64,000 nt of DNA from Liolophura sinensis (taxonomy: Eukaryota; Mollusca; Polyplacophora; Chitonida; Chitonidae), in the NCBI RefSeq assembly GCF_032854445.1, contig NW_027018092.1, positions 21,479 through 85,478 on the forward strand, given 5' to 3'. Below the pieces are notes generated by a model. The model made no database searches, had not been told where the DNA came from, and saw only the letters and a program-made list of their open reading frames with translations. Positions 37,336 to 48,748 of the stretch are shown in pieces. Position 1 is the first letter of the stretch; the number at the start of each line of letters is the position of its first letter. Made by a program: the position numbers and the translations under genes.

Positions 37336-38678
37336 TCTTTTTATTATTATTCGTATATCCGTTTGTTGTGGAAAGTTGTGCTGTAAACATCTCTTTTTTG
37401 TGGGTGGCACTCAAGCTCGTCCTAAAACTAGTACAATTTTTTTCATTATGGAATTGATACATGTGACCTATCAACTGTTTTTCTTATACCTTATACTGGG
37501 AACTGCATGTGTGTGTGTCATTTGCACTGAGTGTGTGTGTGTGTTTTCTAGTTCAAAAGAAGGCTCTTTTCCGTTGCTAAAAGTAACCGAATCACCGCTG
37601 GGTAGTCAGTGCATAAGCCCACAAGAGTATTCTCCCTTGAAAATGAAAACAATGGAATTTGCATTTATTGACGAGTGTAACATTCACCAACCGCTTGAGG
37701 ACGGATATACGTATTGTATATAAACTCATCGCGGCTGCCGAATTATATATTTTGTTATATTCGGAAATAATACACGTTCATTGTCACACTACTGTAATTC
37801 TGGAGAGTATTTCGTGGAGTTTGCCTTCAACGAACATCAGTTCGTATACTAGCTATAGATACTTTCGCCTTATTTTGATAATTAACAGTTTTGTAATGAC
37901 TTTTTATCAAATAATTACAGAGGTACAGCATACTGAGTACAACCAGAGCAGCCATGACAGTGCGATGACTGGCAACTAGTCACACGTAGCCAGTAAAATA
38001 CATGCAAGGACACTTGTCAATTTACCTCAGTCATGGTTTTATTTTGCCTGTTCATGTTGATGTTTAAACAGTAACAAATTTCACGCCCCTTAGCACAGAT
38101 AGACGCATCAGAAATTATTTAATATTCATAGATTTCTCTACAAATCACTGTAGATCTCATGAAACCCTATAGAAACTGTTGTCCAGCAATTACGTTCGGA
38201 TTCTAAGAGCCTACAATGCGTGCATTACGGACGCCGTGTTCAGTATCCCCTAGTGAACTGTTTCACACTGTATCTAATTCTTCTTAGCCCGGGGCTCGGG
38301 GGTGTATAAGCATCGTATTGAGTAAAATCTCCATATTGACTATTTGAACAATATCAGTCAAACTGCAACGTGTATCCATTATTTAAATAATGTAACATGC
38401 GTTCACAGCATCACCGACGATTGTTGACAGTTTTTCTTTACGAGACCATGTCCTAATTTCTTTGTATACATTCTTAGTGCCTTATGGCATTGTGTTAGTC
38501 CTTGGTTTGGAAACGGGTCAGTTAATTACTGACCTAGAATATATATAATCTTTGACGAGTAATATACAACTTGCATGTTGCCAGCAATATTTAATGTAAT
38601 AGTTTGACTCAACAATGAGCCTTTGTGGTCGAGAAGTAGAACATACATATTCAATTTGACACATATCATAACTACATG
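37335..38678. other. Right flank of the array, no gene recognised
   Basis: Begins with a short TTA-rich remnant of the spacer (37335-37351), then unique sequence. A GT-rich patch lies at 37508-37545. Open frames of 115 and 106 codons (37376-37723, 37659-37979) have no recognisable domain and no homologue I can name. Confidence 0.6.
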
Positions 38679-38755
38679 TGACCATTTGCCAGCTATCACA
38701 CTGTCGCCGCTGCTCTAGGTTTATTCTCTATGCTGTACGTCTTTAATTATATTGG
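38679..38755 (-). repeat. Dispersed ~270-bp repeat, partial copy
   Basis: About 80% similar to the reverse complement of 46671-46746, with shared blocks 'GTGACCATTTG', 'CAGCTATCACACT' and 'TACGTCTT'. It is one end of the family described at 46663-46945. Confidence 0.7.
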
Positions 38756-38879
38756 AGATGATTGAAACAGACTAAAAAACATACCCAGCCAAGGTACATA
38801 TGTACTACGGACACACGCAGATGCAGCCGAACACATATCTTCACGAGACAATGTTCCATACTTTTAATGTTATTGTAGA

Positions 38880-39075
38880 TTAAATGTGATGACATCAGAG
38901 CATTTCTTCCATAGTTCTGCCTTAACCATGATTCTAGGGAACATGCAATTTGCCACGATCTATGAACAATTTTCATGAACAGTTAGAATAACTTGACAAG
39001 AGGACGCATTTAACCGGTTACGTGTGCACATATGCCAAATCACACACCGTCGTCGCTGATTCGAGTTTGCTCATC
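38880..39075 (-). repeat. Dispersed ~270-bp repeat, diverged copy
   Basis: Starts with 'TAAATGTGATGACATCAG', matching the reverse complement of 46920-46942, and ends near 'CACACCGTCGTCGCTG', matching the other end of the family. The middle is shortened and poorly conserved. It follows the partial copy at 38679 in the same orientation. Confidence 0.55.
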
Positions 39076-39079
39076 TACT

Positions 39080-40490
39080 GCCAGAAAACTTTACCATTTG
39101 ACAGAGATGAACAAACAGTGGGAATAACTTCCCCCGCAACAGTGAGATAAGTTAATGTACAAATATATAATTGATTAAGTTGGAGAGGGAAATAGGACTG
39201 TGTGTGTTTGCAGGGAGCGGGGGGGGGGGGGGGAGGTTCTGGATTCACCAGCTCTCGGTACCTGGCTAACCTTCTGAACCATATTGTACATCAACCTGTA
39301 AGAAAAAATGCAATAAAATGACTAAAGCACAGTGCACATAACATGTGCTCATTGTAGACAATCATCTGTACATTTAAACTCATTATTTATCATATAATTT
39401 ACCATTAATAGACAGCAATATCCAATTACAGTTTTTGTCTCTTTTAGTCAAACAAATTTATACAGCTAGTACATGCAATAATGCTGTGAACTACTTAGAT
39501 CTATTTCAACAGAAAAATCATAAATCTATATGTTCACTAGGGTTGTCTCCCCTGAAACAATTGTAACTTCATGGGGTTGCAGAAAGTTTCTCGCTGATTA
39601 TACAACAATTTCGGCGGTATCCCTGCAAACAGTTTTTGTAACAGGTTGGTATCATTCGTGATACTGCCTTAGTAGATATCCTGCCTTTTTCCGGAAACGA
39701 CATTGGAATGTACTTTCCTCAATCTACCTCGATTTTGCGCTTCCAAATGCCATGGCTACAAGCTATATTCGTCTACGATCCTACATCGAAAGGTCTTGTA
39801 ACAACATGCGGATGGCCATTGGTTTCTTCCGATCTTTATGCTGGACACCATAGCACATGTGAAATATTGACAATGACAAAGATGTATATCGAAAATATAT
39901 AGTATGACCAAAAAAAAAAACATCTTATAATCTATAACCAACGCTAAAATTAATTGTCTTTATTAATGATGTTTTTCGCAAATTTGTCGTGTATGGCTTT
40001 ATACTTTGTAGTTCAAAAGTTATTTTTCTTGATGTCCTTTTGTTTGTGGCCGAAAATGTTTGTCACACAGCTCTGACATTCAGATCAAGAAAACAACACA
40101 GAATTGGCCAATTGCCGAGCTTCTCCATATTGCAAACGACTTCTGTTTAGCTCCTTGGTGCCTAAGGAGAACCTCCTTTATGTATTTGAACATTACCATC
40201 AGGACATAGTACAATGTCGAAAAAAAATGTGGAAATGTTTTGGTATTCCCCAACATCCCTATCGATAAAATTTTCATGCTTTTGTTTTTGCGTTCTGTAT
40301 TTTCTAGCCTGATAACCATAGTTTGCCAAAATTACATTTTTGAAATGGTTGTCGTCATAATGATATAGGAAGGCTTACTCTTTCAACGGCAAAAGTTCAG
40401 GCATTTCCGGCGCAAATGACACATACTCTTTGAGCCTTGATATTGATTCGCGGGCTTTAAATGTATGCCCGTATAAGTAAATACCCTGTT
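39080..40490. other. Intergenic, no gene recognised
   Basis: Contains a G15 run (39219-39233) and AT-rich unique sequence. Short open frames (up to 79 codons) carry no recognisable motif. Confidence 0.55.
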
Positions 40491-40499
40491 AAAAATTGC

Positions 40500-41480
40500 C
40501 GTTTAATACAGCAAAAGTGTTAAATAAATCATTAAACTATCTTTCAGTGGGATTTATTTGTTTTAAGAATCCAGTCTGCAGAGATCTAAGAGCTTGCAAA
40601 CTTACTTTATTCGATTAATTTTAACAGACTTTCCTGCCACTTTGCGAAGATCTACATCTGATTTTGTCATACCATTTTCTAAATTATTTTTAAAGTTATC
40701 GAACTTTAACAATGGAATATGTAGTTCACCAAAATGAGAACTTGCCAACAGCTTTGGAACAAGTTACACAAATCTTTCTAAGTGTTAAAGCTGAAGATAG
40801 GCTTTTTGTCTTGGACTGTGTGAAGTCTGTTCAAGGGTTATGGAACAGTCCAACAGTATAAGTCATTTACGGTAGCGTTCCTTCTGCCAGATATAGCACG
40901 TTCTCAACTCCGGCAACTGAAGATAGGCTTTTTGTCTTGGTCTGTATGAATTCTGTTCAAGGGTTATGAAACGGTCCAACAGTATAAGTCATTTACAGTA
41001 GCGTTCCTCCTGCTGGATATATCATGTTCTCAACTCCGTCAACTGATTGTATTAAAGCGTACCTATAGTTTAGTCAAATAGATCTAAGGATATCATTTGC
41101 AAAAATTTAAAAGCTTGTCAACCAAACTCGTCCGATTAATTTTAGGAGATTTTCCTTTGCATATTTTCTTTTTATTAGGATAATATATGTATATAGATAG
41201 ATGTAGATGAGTTTCAGCCTTAGCATTCCACAAAGGGTTTTTTTGTGGACACTTCAAAGATGGAATCTATGCATAAATGGGAACTTGTCAGCACACCTTC
41301 TCATACAGCTTTCCAAAAAAGTTAAATAACAATACAAGAGAAGATAGACATTTTGAACTGTGTGAATTGTGTTTGAAGAGTTATTGAAAGCTCGTGACTC
41401 AGATTCAGTAGTGTTCGTCCTGTGGGACATAACATATTCTGATGTGTAAGGTAACAGAACATATTTTACCATACTTCTAG
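40500..41480 (+). repeat. Old ~0.5-kb tandem duplication with a nested 126-bp repeat
   Basis: 40793-40918 and 40919-41044 are adjacent 126-bp copies, about 90% identical. A wider and much more diverged duplication covers about 40500-41044 and 41045-41460. Anchors are 'CGATTAATTTTA' at ~40613 and ~41131, 'GAACTTGCCAACA/GAACTTGTCAGCA', and 'GAAGATAG' at 40793 and 41341. A third copy appears to start near 41475 ('CTAGTTTAGTTAAATAAATG'). Confidence 0.75.
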
Positions 41481-42147
41481 TTTAGTTAAATAAATGTATT
41501 TTCCAAAGATCACTTTCACTGAAACAGAATACGTAGCCAGCTTAGTTTTGTTCACTGATTTCTATATTTCATGCCCAAAATCATCCGAAGCCATATGTCT
41601 ACATGTAGTTGTTCCTTCTCTGAAAAAGTTCAAACTGATAACACTGCGCTTATCCAGCCGATACGTTTTTTTGTTAGTGGCAAACAGGAACATGTACTCG
41701 GTATCGGTTGTAAATATTTTAATAACAGTTATTTCCCACCGCTCTATACGCTCTTGGGGGGGGGGGGGGGATATAGATCCCCAATTCGCTGTGTCATCAG
41801 CCATTCCAACGAGCACACATGTAGTCTCTACACACAGGGTTAAACATGGTCTTTAAGCTAGTCTCACAAACATGCCGATATCATGCACAACATTCATATT
41901 TTCTCGTGAAGCGTGATACCATATTGCATTGAAGGAGAAAGGGCATGTTTCTCGGAACAAAGTATACAAGTAACCGTTGTTTTTTTTTAATTCAAGAACA
42001 GCTTCGCCTGGATTTATACTAGATTTTTTTTATTTCTTTTTCAGGTGGAATGGATGCAAGAAGTACTGTATAGTTAGTGTAATTCTATGCCCTCTGTCCA
42101 GTCATCCTCCAACAGCCATGGCAGGTGTCGAACACGTAAAACATTCC
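41481..42147. other. Intergenic, no gene recognised
   Basis: Holds a G15 run (41756-41770). Overlapping open frames on both strands at 41494-41856 are not supported by any domain and read through the G run. Confidence 0.5.
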
Positions 42148-42158
42148 TCATCACAGCG

Positions 42159-42423
42159 GGGGCCTCCGTGGCTCAGTCGGTTAGCTCGCTAGCGCAGCGT
42201 AATGACCCAGAAGCCTCTCACCAATGCGGTCGCTGTGAGTTCAAGACCAGCTCATGCTGGCTTCCTCTCCGGCCGTATGTGGGAAGGTCTGGCGGCAAGC
42301 TGCGGATGGTCGTGGGTTTCCCCCGGGCTCTGCCCGGTTTCCAACCACCATAATGCTGGCCGCCGTCGTATAAGTGAAATATTCTTGAGTACAGCGTAAA
42401 ACACCAATCAAAAAAAAAAAAAA
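42159..42423 (+). mobile_element. tRNA-derived SINE, family 1, full length
   Basis: The tRNA-like head has an A box TGGCTCAGTCGG (42169-42180) and a B box GAGTTCAAGACC (42237-42248), so it should be read by RNA polymerase III. A GC-rich central part follows ('GGATGGTCGTGGGTTTCCCC'), then a 3' domain 'CTTGAGTACAGCGTAAAAC' and an A tail. Target-site duplication: TCATCACAGCG (42148-42158) and TCAACACAGCG (42424-42434), 10 of 11 identical. I recall very similar SINEs from bivalve and gastropod genomes. The open frames overlapping it are not genes. Confidence 0.9.
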
Positions 42424-42489
42424 TCAACACAGCGCTCATCACAATGCAAAATAAACCTGCATTGCCTTCCCATGAGGCTGCTACTGTGT

Positions 42490-42648
42490 CGATTGTTCAA
42501 GCTCATGCCGACTTCCTTTATATGCAGGTTGAAATGTCCTCCAGTAGCCTGCGAATGGTCGTATGTACAAACCAGTTCGTCCAACATAAAGCAGACTGTC
42601 GTACTATAAGTGAGGTATTCTTGAGTGCGGCATAAAACACCAATCACC
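42490..42648 (+). mobile_element. Old SINE family 1 copy, 5' part lost or unrecognisable
   Basis: Retains 'AAGCTCATGCCGACTTCC', 'GCCTGCGAATGGTCGT' and the 3' domain 'CTTGAGTGCGGCATAAAACA' in the order seen in the copy just upstream, but with many substitutions and deletions. Confidence 0.75.
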
Positions 42649-42687
42649 GTGTGCAATAGTCGATTTTTCCACAGCTTTGATCGGTTT

Positions 42688-42775
42688 TCTCCACCATGTT
42701 GGCTGCCGTCGTATAAATGAAATATTCTTGACTTCGGTGAAAAAAATAAAAAATAAAATAAAATAAATATATGAA
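42688..42775 (+). mobile_element. SINE family 1 tail fragment
   Basis: Only the end survives: 'TTGGCTGCCGTCGTATAAAT', 'GAAATATTCTTGA', then an AAATA-rich tail. Third element of the cluster in the same orientation. Confidence 0.7.
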
Positions 42776-43850
42776 TGATATCTGATACTTCCAGGATCCA
42801 GTACGGGAGACGATCAAAGACAGTCGATCACAGGGATAACAGTAAGGGTCTATGTTCAAGCAGATGCAAGATCACGCCTACCATGAATTGTCCCTAAGAT
42901 TATAGTTGTTTTATCAGCATAATGTCTTAACCTTCTTCTTAGTAAAGCTGTATGTACATTTGTACATCTACAGATTAAAGGCGTGGTCTTTTCCGTGGCA
43001 ATTCTGTTTCGTGTGCCATATTTCTAAAAAAAAGACATGTAGTGTTTTCTATTGCGTTCTTTATGTGAAACCTTGATTCATTCCGTGGTGAAAATATTTC
43101 TTGAATTCATTCTTCAACTCACTAATAATTTGGTGATAATTCGTTCCTTATTACATTAGATGTAAAACATTACAATGTATATATGCTAAAAGTCTCTGTT
43201 TTTAGTCACATCTTAATATGAGTAAAATATATTTACAATGAGGGGATTTAGGAATATTTATTATCAAAATATATGCATCAAAACAATATAATACACATAT
43301 TGCGCTTGCTATGCGAATGTCAATCTGTTTTTCCTGGCTTAGTGTACGTATTTACCTTTGTCAAAGCAGGGTTTTGTGGATTTCTACAGGAAAGCGTATG
43401 ACACGGGGAATTTTGTAAACAAGACTGATTGATATGATGAAAGGCTGAAGTAAAACGGATTTATGTGCCATTATATCTAATGAAAAACCTTACTAACAAA
43501 GTGTAATTTTAGATTGATGTTGATTTGTGTTTTAAACAGTATAAAAGGGACGAATTTAAGAGCACCTACTACGTGTATGTGCGTAGTCATCTTTTATCTT
43601 TGCATAATGCTGTATTATTTGCACCATTTGTATGAGGCAACTGGAATGACATAATCCTCATCTATTATCATAAATACTAAGGATCCAGCGATTAATATTT
43701 GTTACATACATTACGCGAATTTTAACCTGCACACAGTATGACTGTTTGTTTGACCGATTGAGTGATTGGTTACTTCATTGGATTTCAAGACTGTGCTCAA
43801 GAATTTCTCACTTAAATGACAGCATTTCTTACAGCTTATAAACATCCGGT
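42776..43850. other. Intergenic, no gene recognised
   Basis: AT-rich unique sequence; no open frame above about 70 codons with any recognisable content. Confidence 0.5.
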
Positions 43851-43935
43851 TTATAAGTGGTACAAATCGGAGTGCCCGGAGTAATCCTTCGCCAGTGACG
43901 GACAAACCCCCTGAATGCACGTAACCTGAATGGCA
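43851..43935 (-). mobile_element. Possible SINE remnant
   Basis: 'CGGAGTGCCCGGAGTAA' and the following bases resemble the central part of another mollusc SINE type ('GGAGTGCCCGGAGAAAACC' from recall). Short and diverged; orientation is inferred. Confidence 0.3.
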
Positions 43936-44689
43936 TATCATGTCTGCCATTTAAATTATTACTGACAAGAGGCCTGGCACGACTACATAGCTCTCTGAAC
44001 ATCTGTCGCAGATACAGTATCAAATTTCTTATAAAACCATGCGTAGTGACAAAGCGAATATAAAATTGGCTTAAAATGTTCTCCCGGAGACCATCGAATT
44101 ATTGTTGTGTTTCTGTTTGTGGAATTGGATACCCATGTGTATGTCTATAGATCATGTCTAAATCATCAAGAAAGGGAGCCTTGACGCACGTGTGACCCAG
44201 TTACCAGTGTTTTGTGGCGTTACCCGTATTACCCAATCACGTAGTAGTTGTTCATTATACATGTACCATGAAGTGTAAATAAAACTGTTTTAAGGTTGGG
44301 CATATTAATGAATGTGCATCTTGTATGTCGGTGTACTTTGTGGAAAGGTATTTTACTATTTTGCCATTGTTTGGAACATAAGGTAACGTGGTATACTATT
44401 GCAAAGCACATTTTCTGAATCCCATATTATTAAAAGGTAAATTAGTGGTTGAGAACCCTTTTTAGAAAATATAAATGGTTTACAATTCACAACTCGAAGA
44501 TCATAACAGTTGTTTCTTTACTGAAGTCTTGAGGTGGGCCGCTTGCCATATTGAATGTAGCCAGTTTGAAAGTAGGAAAACAGTAGGTTAACCCATTTTA
44601 GAATAAACTTAAGGCACCGTGTTTTGCTTTACCAAAAGCACATGCGATGTAACATAACAGGCACACTGCTGTCAGCCACTGATATTAGT
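43936..44689. other. Intergenic, no gene recognised
   Basis: AT-rich unique sequence with no domain in any frame. Confidence 0.5.
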
Positions 44690-44915
44690 ATTTATTAATT
44701 TATTCATTGAATTTCCTTAACACCATTTTACAGAATTTTTTGCTAATGTCTTGGTGGTCATTTTCATTGGTGGATGGAGCAGGAGTGCCCGGGCTAAACC
44801 ACCGACCTTTGGGGAGATACCGACGAACTTTTTCGCATGTACACCATACCGCTTGAAAATAAGTAGTGTTCAACGAACGTTAGACTGCTCGAAGGCCACA
44901 CGGGCACCGCTTGCT
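44690..44915 (-). mobile_element. Degraded SINE-like element
   Basis: 'ATTTATTCATTG' tail-like start, 'GGAGTGCCCGGGCTAAACCA', 'CCGACCTTTGGGGAG' and 'CGACGAACTTTTTCGCATGT' follow the order expected of a tRNA-derived mollusc SINE read on the minus strand. The tRNA-like head is no longer clear. Confidence 0.5.
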
Positions 44916-46295
44916 GTCATTATGGCATGACCAGTGCCCGTGTTATCTCTTTACACAAAGTCTCATCATTGTCAGCTTTTTGCCATATGTTATTGGAGGT
45001 CTGTTCAGAACTAATGAAGTATTTGTTTAATTCCAGTAATGAATAGTGAATTTCCCAGGTTCCCCTAGCTCCACTGATCTCAGCGCTTTGATGGCAATAA
45101 ACATTCGACACCGCTCCCAATGTGTTTAGGCGGTCTTACATGAAGTTGCAAAGGACATCACTATTACCATGGCTTGATTGAAATACGCGTACTCTTCAGT
45201 TTGGTATCAATAAATAATCATTTAATCATAACACATTAAGCTAAATCCTCTGCTAAGAAATTGTTTCATAAATACCTTGTGGCTTATTGGGTTAATTTTA
45301 ATTGTGTTAAAGTACAAAAAATACCAATTCAGTTTTTATTCCTTTTTCCCATCATGTATATGTGTGAGCCCATGCAAGTGACAACATACAGCAGCTCGAG
45401 TGGTGTCATAAATTAAAACAGTGCATGTAGGTAATTGTTACGCAAATAATAGTCTTAAAATATCGTATTTTTTTTAAACATATTAAAAAAACCCGTACTG
45501 TATGTGTTTTCGTAATTTCTTTTTTTATATTCGGGATTAGCTACATGTATACGACAAGACATTTAACGGTGATTGCATTAGGCTGCCGGTTGTTCGGTAA
45601 CATAGATAGCAAAATATATTGCTATTGTCAGAGGATCGTTATGAACCTTTTTCTTTTTCTGTGGTAAAAGTCTGAAACGGTTGTAAAGGTGAGAAACATC
45701 ACTGTCTGGTTGACGATTTTTTTTTTCATTCCAGTTTGCATTTTTTTCTACAATGTAACAAAGGATTCAGAAAATCGAGGATATCAAAAAAGTCCAAACG
45801 AAAACAATTCCTTTCTTTGGACTTGTTTTCATAGCACTTTGCTCTCATTGTATAAGTTTCAAATTGCGTTTGAGTTTAAGGTGATTTCGTCCTTGGCTCT
45901 CGTCCTACAAGGAAGGTCACCATAACGGCAAAGAAATAACTAGCAAACGACATAGTGCCGCGTATTACAAATTAAGTGCTAATATATTCTAACACGACAT
46001 TCATGAGGAAATATCGATTTACGTGTATCTAATATGTAGCAGACCTGTTTCGTGGAACTCATCGGTATTTCAGTTAAAAGCCTATACCAGGAAAGTTTTC
46101 ATTAATACTAAACATGGAAAGTATAAGCAAGATCTTTTTTATTTTAGAAGATGTGTTCTGTTATTACGCACGTGTATACAGGCCTGTTAAAAATGGCGAT
46201 TTCTGATACATAATTCATCTTACATATATATTATGCAAAAAAAACGGGAAACTTAACATCTTTCTTTCTAGACATCTTTTATACAACCCATAAAG
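44916..46295. other. Intergenic, no gene recognised
   Basis: AT-rich unique sequence. A 78-codon open frame at 45689 has a hydrophobic start, but nothing supports it as a gene. Confidence 0.5.
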
Positions 46296-46306
46296 ACATC
46301 ACTTAC

Positions 46307-46545
46307 TATTATTTATTTATTTGACTGGTGTTTTACGCCGTACTCAAGAACATTTCACTTATACGACGGCCAGCATTATGGTGGGAGGAAAACGGGCAGA
46401 GTCCGGGAGAAACCCACGACCATCCGCAGGTTGCTTGCAGACCTTCCCAAGTACTGCCAGAGAACTCACAGCGACCGCATTGGTGAGAGACTCCTAGGTC
46501 ATTACGCTGCGCTAGCGCGCTAACCAACTGAGCCACGGAGGCCCC
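46307..46545 (-). mobile_element. tRNA-derived SINE, family 1, minus strand with internal deletion
   Basis: Reverse complement of the 42159 element: 3' domain at the left ('GTGTTTTACGCCGTACTCAA', near 46328), tRNA-like head at the right ('TAACCAACTGAGCCACGG', near 46521). About 20 bases around the 'GCCAGCATGAGCTGG' part are missing. Target-site duplication ACATCACTTAC is perfect (46296-46306 and 46546-46556), so the insertion is fairly recent. Confidence 0.92.
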
Positions 46546-46662
46546 ACATCACTTACACGCGTCGATGTACAGCCTAGGCATAGACCGACCATATATAATT
46601 TCCAAAATTCACATAATCGTACTCTCACATGGTGAGGGGCAGCGCATAATATAACGTCTATT

Positions 46663-46945
46663 TACTTATATAATATAATTAAGACGTATAGCGTAGACAG
46701 AAAAATAAGAGCTGCGAAGATAGTGTGATAGCTGACAAATGGTCACTCTTAATGCGGATTCTCGCCAATTTAGCTTAGTCAGGGTTTTGTTCAAACTGTT
46801 CATGTAAATGCAGAAATTGTAGTATTTTATATGCCCACTGGCTTGAGCAGAATTAGGTAAAACATGCAGTGATATTACTTGCAATTTATCAGACGTCACT
46901 TGTCTAGAATTAATAAAATGCTGTGTTGTCATCACATTTAATATA
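46663..46945 (+). repeat. Dispersed ~270-bp repeat, reference copy
   Basis: Shares its left end with 38679-38755 (inverted) and its right end with 58262-58350 (direct): 'GGTAAAACATGC', 'CAGACGTCACT' and 'TGTTGTCATCACAT'. Four copies in the window. No terminal inverted repeat or coding capacity is visible; the open frame on its minus strand (46666-46935) is within the repeat and not credible as a gene. Confidence 0.7.
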
Positions 46946-47589
46946 CAATCACAATAAAAGAATTTAGGTTATAGTTTTGCATTTACCGAATAATTGCGGA
47001 AACAGGCAAAATTTGATCTGCACATCATCATGTTTACGTGTGAATTAGTGAAAATGCCGAGTACTAGACCTTTCCATATGCGAATATTTCTTATTCCGAG
47101 AGTACAAACAAGGTTGGAGTCAAACTACGCGGCATTTGTTATCAATTAGATGAGGTTATGTATAGTTGTATGTCTTAAGACACTAAGCGGATGATGGTGT
47201 CATCTTACATACGCCGAAGGTACATCCATCTTGGCTGAATGATCGGCGTATGATCTGAAGAACTTCTTGTCATATTACGCCCTTCTTACGTGAATCTTCC
47301 TACCCACATCCATGCCAGATATATCGTTAAGATCGAGCAGTATTGTACATCGCTGCTTCGCTGCCTCCGCACCCAACCACCTCAACAAAAATCCTGTCCT
47401 AGGCCCACCACCCCACCCTCATCTCCCTTTTCAGTTTTTCACCCCAATTTTTATAGCTTCCCTTCACATCTCAGCTTAACAGAAGTAATAGATCCACGAC
47501 CTGGTAACTAAAGTGTGTTGATTTCAACCGGCATCACATCCGGCCAGGTGTCCCAAGGATCCAACTTGCACGCGGTGTATGCCCAAGCT
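46946..47589. other. Intergenic, no gene recognised
   Basis: Unique sequence; a C-rich stretch (47365-47460) gives a proline-rich open frame of 73 codons without recognisable features. Confidence 0.5.
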
Positions 47590-47603
47590 AGACATTGAAG
47601 TGA

Positions 47604-48087
47604 TTAATAAAAGATCCCTACCTCCCTATTGGTTGCCTCGCCCTTCCCACCGGTCAAGATGAAACATATGAGGATTTGTTCTGGAGGATAGAAGAATCTG
47701 TGCGTCAGTAACAAGACAGAAAATACAATTAGATCTAAGAGAGGGAGAATTGGCATATCACGAAACAAAGGAGAGGTGTGATCAAGGCGATTAAAAGTGA
47801 GACGGCACGAACGTCCCGCTTTGGCCAAGTCGTAGATGTTTTAAATGGGTTGGAAATGTATTACCCCAGATAGAGACTCCATAATAAAGATAAGGATAAA
47901 TTACAGAATAATGAAGGATGAGTAATGTTTTTTTCTTGTTTACACAATACTGTATATGTTTTAGTACATCTACGTTCCTTGTCACTTTGAAACAGATATA
48001 GTTTATATTGTCTGTCCAGCTCAGTTTTTCATCGAAAATTATTCCGAAAAAATTCAAATTTAGAAACTGTTTTAATCGTTGCACCAA
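47604..48087 (-). pseudogene. LINE reverse transcriptase thumb and C-terminal part, frame-shifted
   Basis: FFGIIFDEKLSWTDNINYIC (~48040) is the conserved 'LG..ID..LsW..HI' block after the catalytic core. HYSVIYPYLYYGVSIWGN (~47900) is the usual post-thumb motif. A frameshift near 47820 moves the reading to RLDHTSPLFRDMPILPLLDL (~47780), the typical end of these proteins. It then degenerates. No recognisable 3' tail follows. Confidence 0.88.
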
Positions 48088-48559
48088 GAATAGTAAGTTG
48101 AGGAAGTAAAGTTTGCCTTAGTTTTGTTGCCGATCGAATTAATGTGAATTTGGTTTTGCTTATTTTCAAGGACAAGCGGTTTAAACAAAACCAAGTGTGG
48201 AGTTTATCTAATTCTGTTGACATCGTATTTATAGCTGCAGTGGCATAATTAGAAGAACATATAGTACTAGTGTCATCTTCAAATAAAATAAAATGGAGAA
48301 TACTGCTAACGTTGGAGATGTTATTAACATAAAGAAGGAAAATAATGGGGCCGAGAATAGATTCTTGAGGAACACCATGTACTACAGGTTCAGTTTGAGA
48401 GAGAATATCATTGAAAGATACTACCTGACCTCTGTAGCATAAATAGCTCCTAAACCATTTATTGGACACCACTCGAAATCCATAATGTTCAAGTTTATCT
48501 AAGAGCATACCGTGATTGACTGTATCAAAGGCCTTGGATAGGTCTAGGAACGTGACCAC
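48029..48559 (-). pseudogene. LINE reverse transcriptase catalytic core, mutated
   Basis: An open stretch of 176 codons begins FLDLSKAFDTVNHGMLLDKL (first catalytic Asp in KAFD). It continues through WFRSYLCYRGQVVSF, GVPQESILGPIIFLLYVNNI (the usual Gly after Gln is Glu) and FEDDTS, where the catalytic FADD box has Glu for Ala. The aspartates remain, but neighbouring substitutions and flanking frameshifts make activity very unlikely. The frame breaks near 48060 and continues in the adjacent piece. In a live element this domain makes cDNA at the nicked target. Confidence 0.93.
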
Positions 48560-48748
48560 GCTAAATTGTTTATTTTCTTTTGCATTACTTAGTTTGTCGT
48601 ATAAACGTGCTGCAAAAGAGGTAGAGTGGTTGGATCTGAATCCATACTAGTTCATGTGTAAATGTATTATTCATGTTGATATACGTAAGTATCATGTTTA
48701 ATACTTTTCAAGAATTTTGCTAAAGCAATGTAAAACAGAGATGAAACG

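Noticed and set aside
37376-37979. Protein-coding exon(s) just right of the array (115 and 106 codons)
   Set aside because: No recognisable domain, low-complexity GT-rich part, overlapping frames; nothing beyond openness supports them.
41494-41856. Open frames on both strands around the G15 run
   Set aside because: They read through the homopolymer as poly-Gly/poly-Pro and overlap each other; no domain.
42159-42260. tRNA gene
   Set aside because: A and B boxes are present, but the flanks continue into a SINE body and tail with a target-site duplication; no cloverleaf closes.
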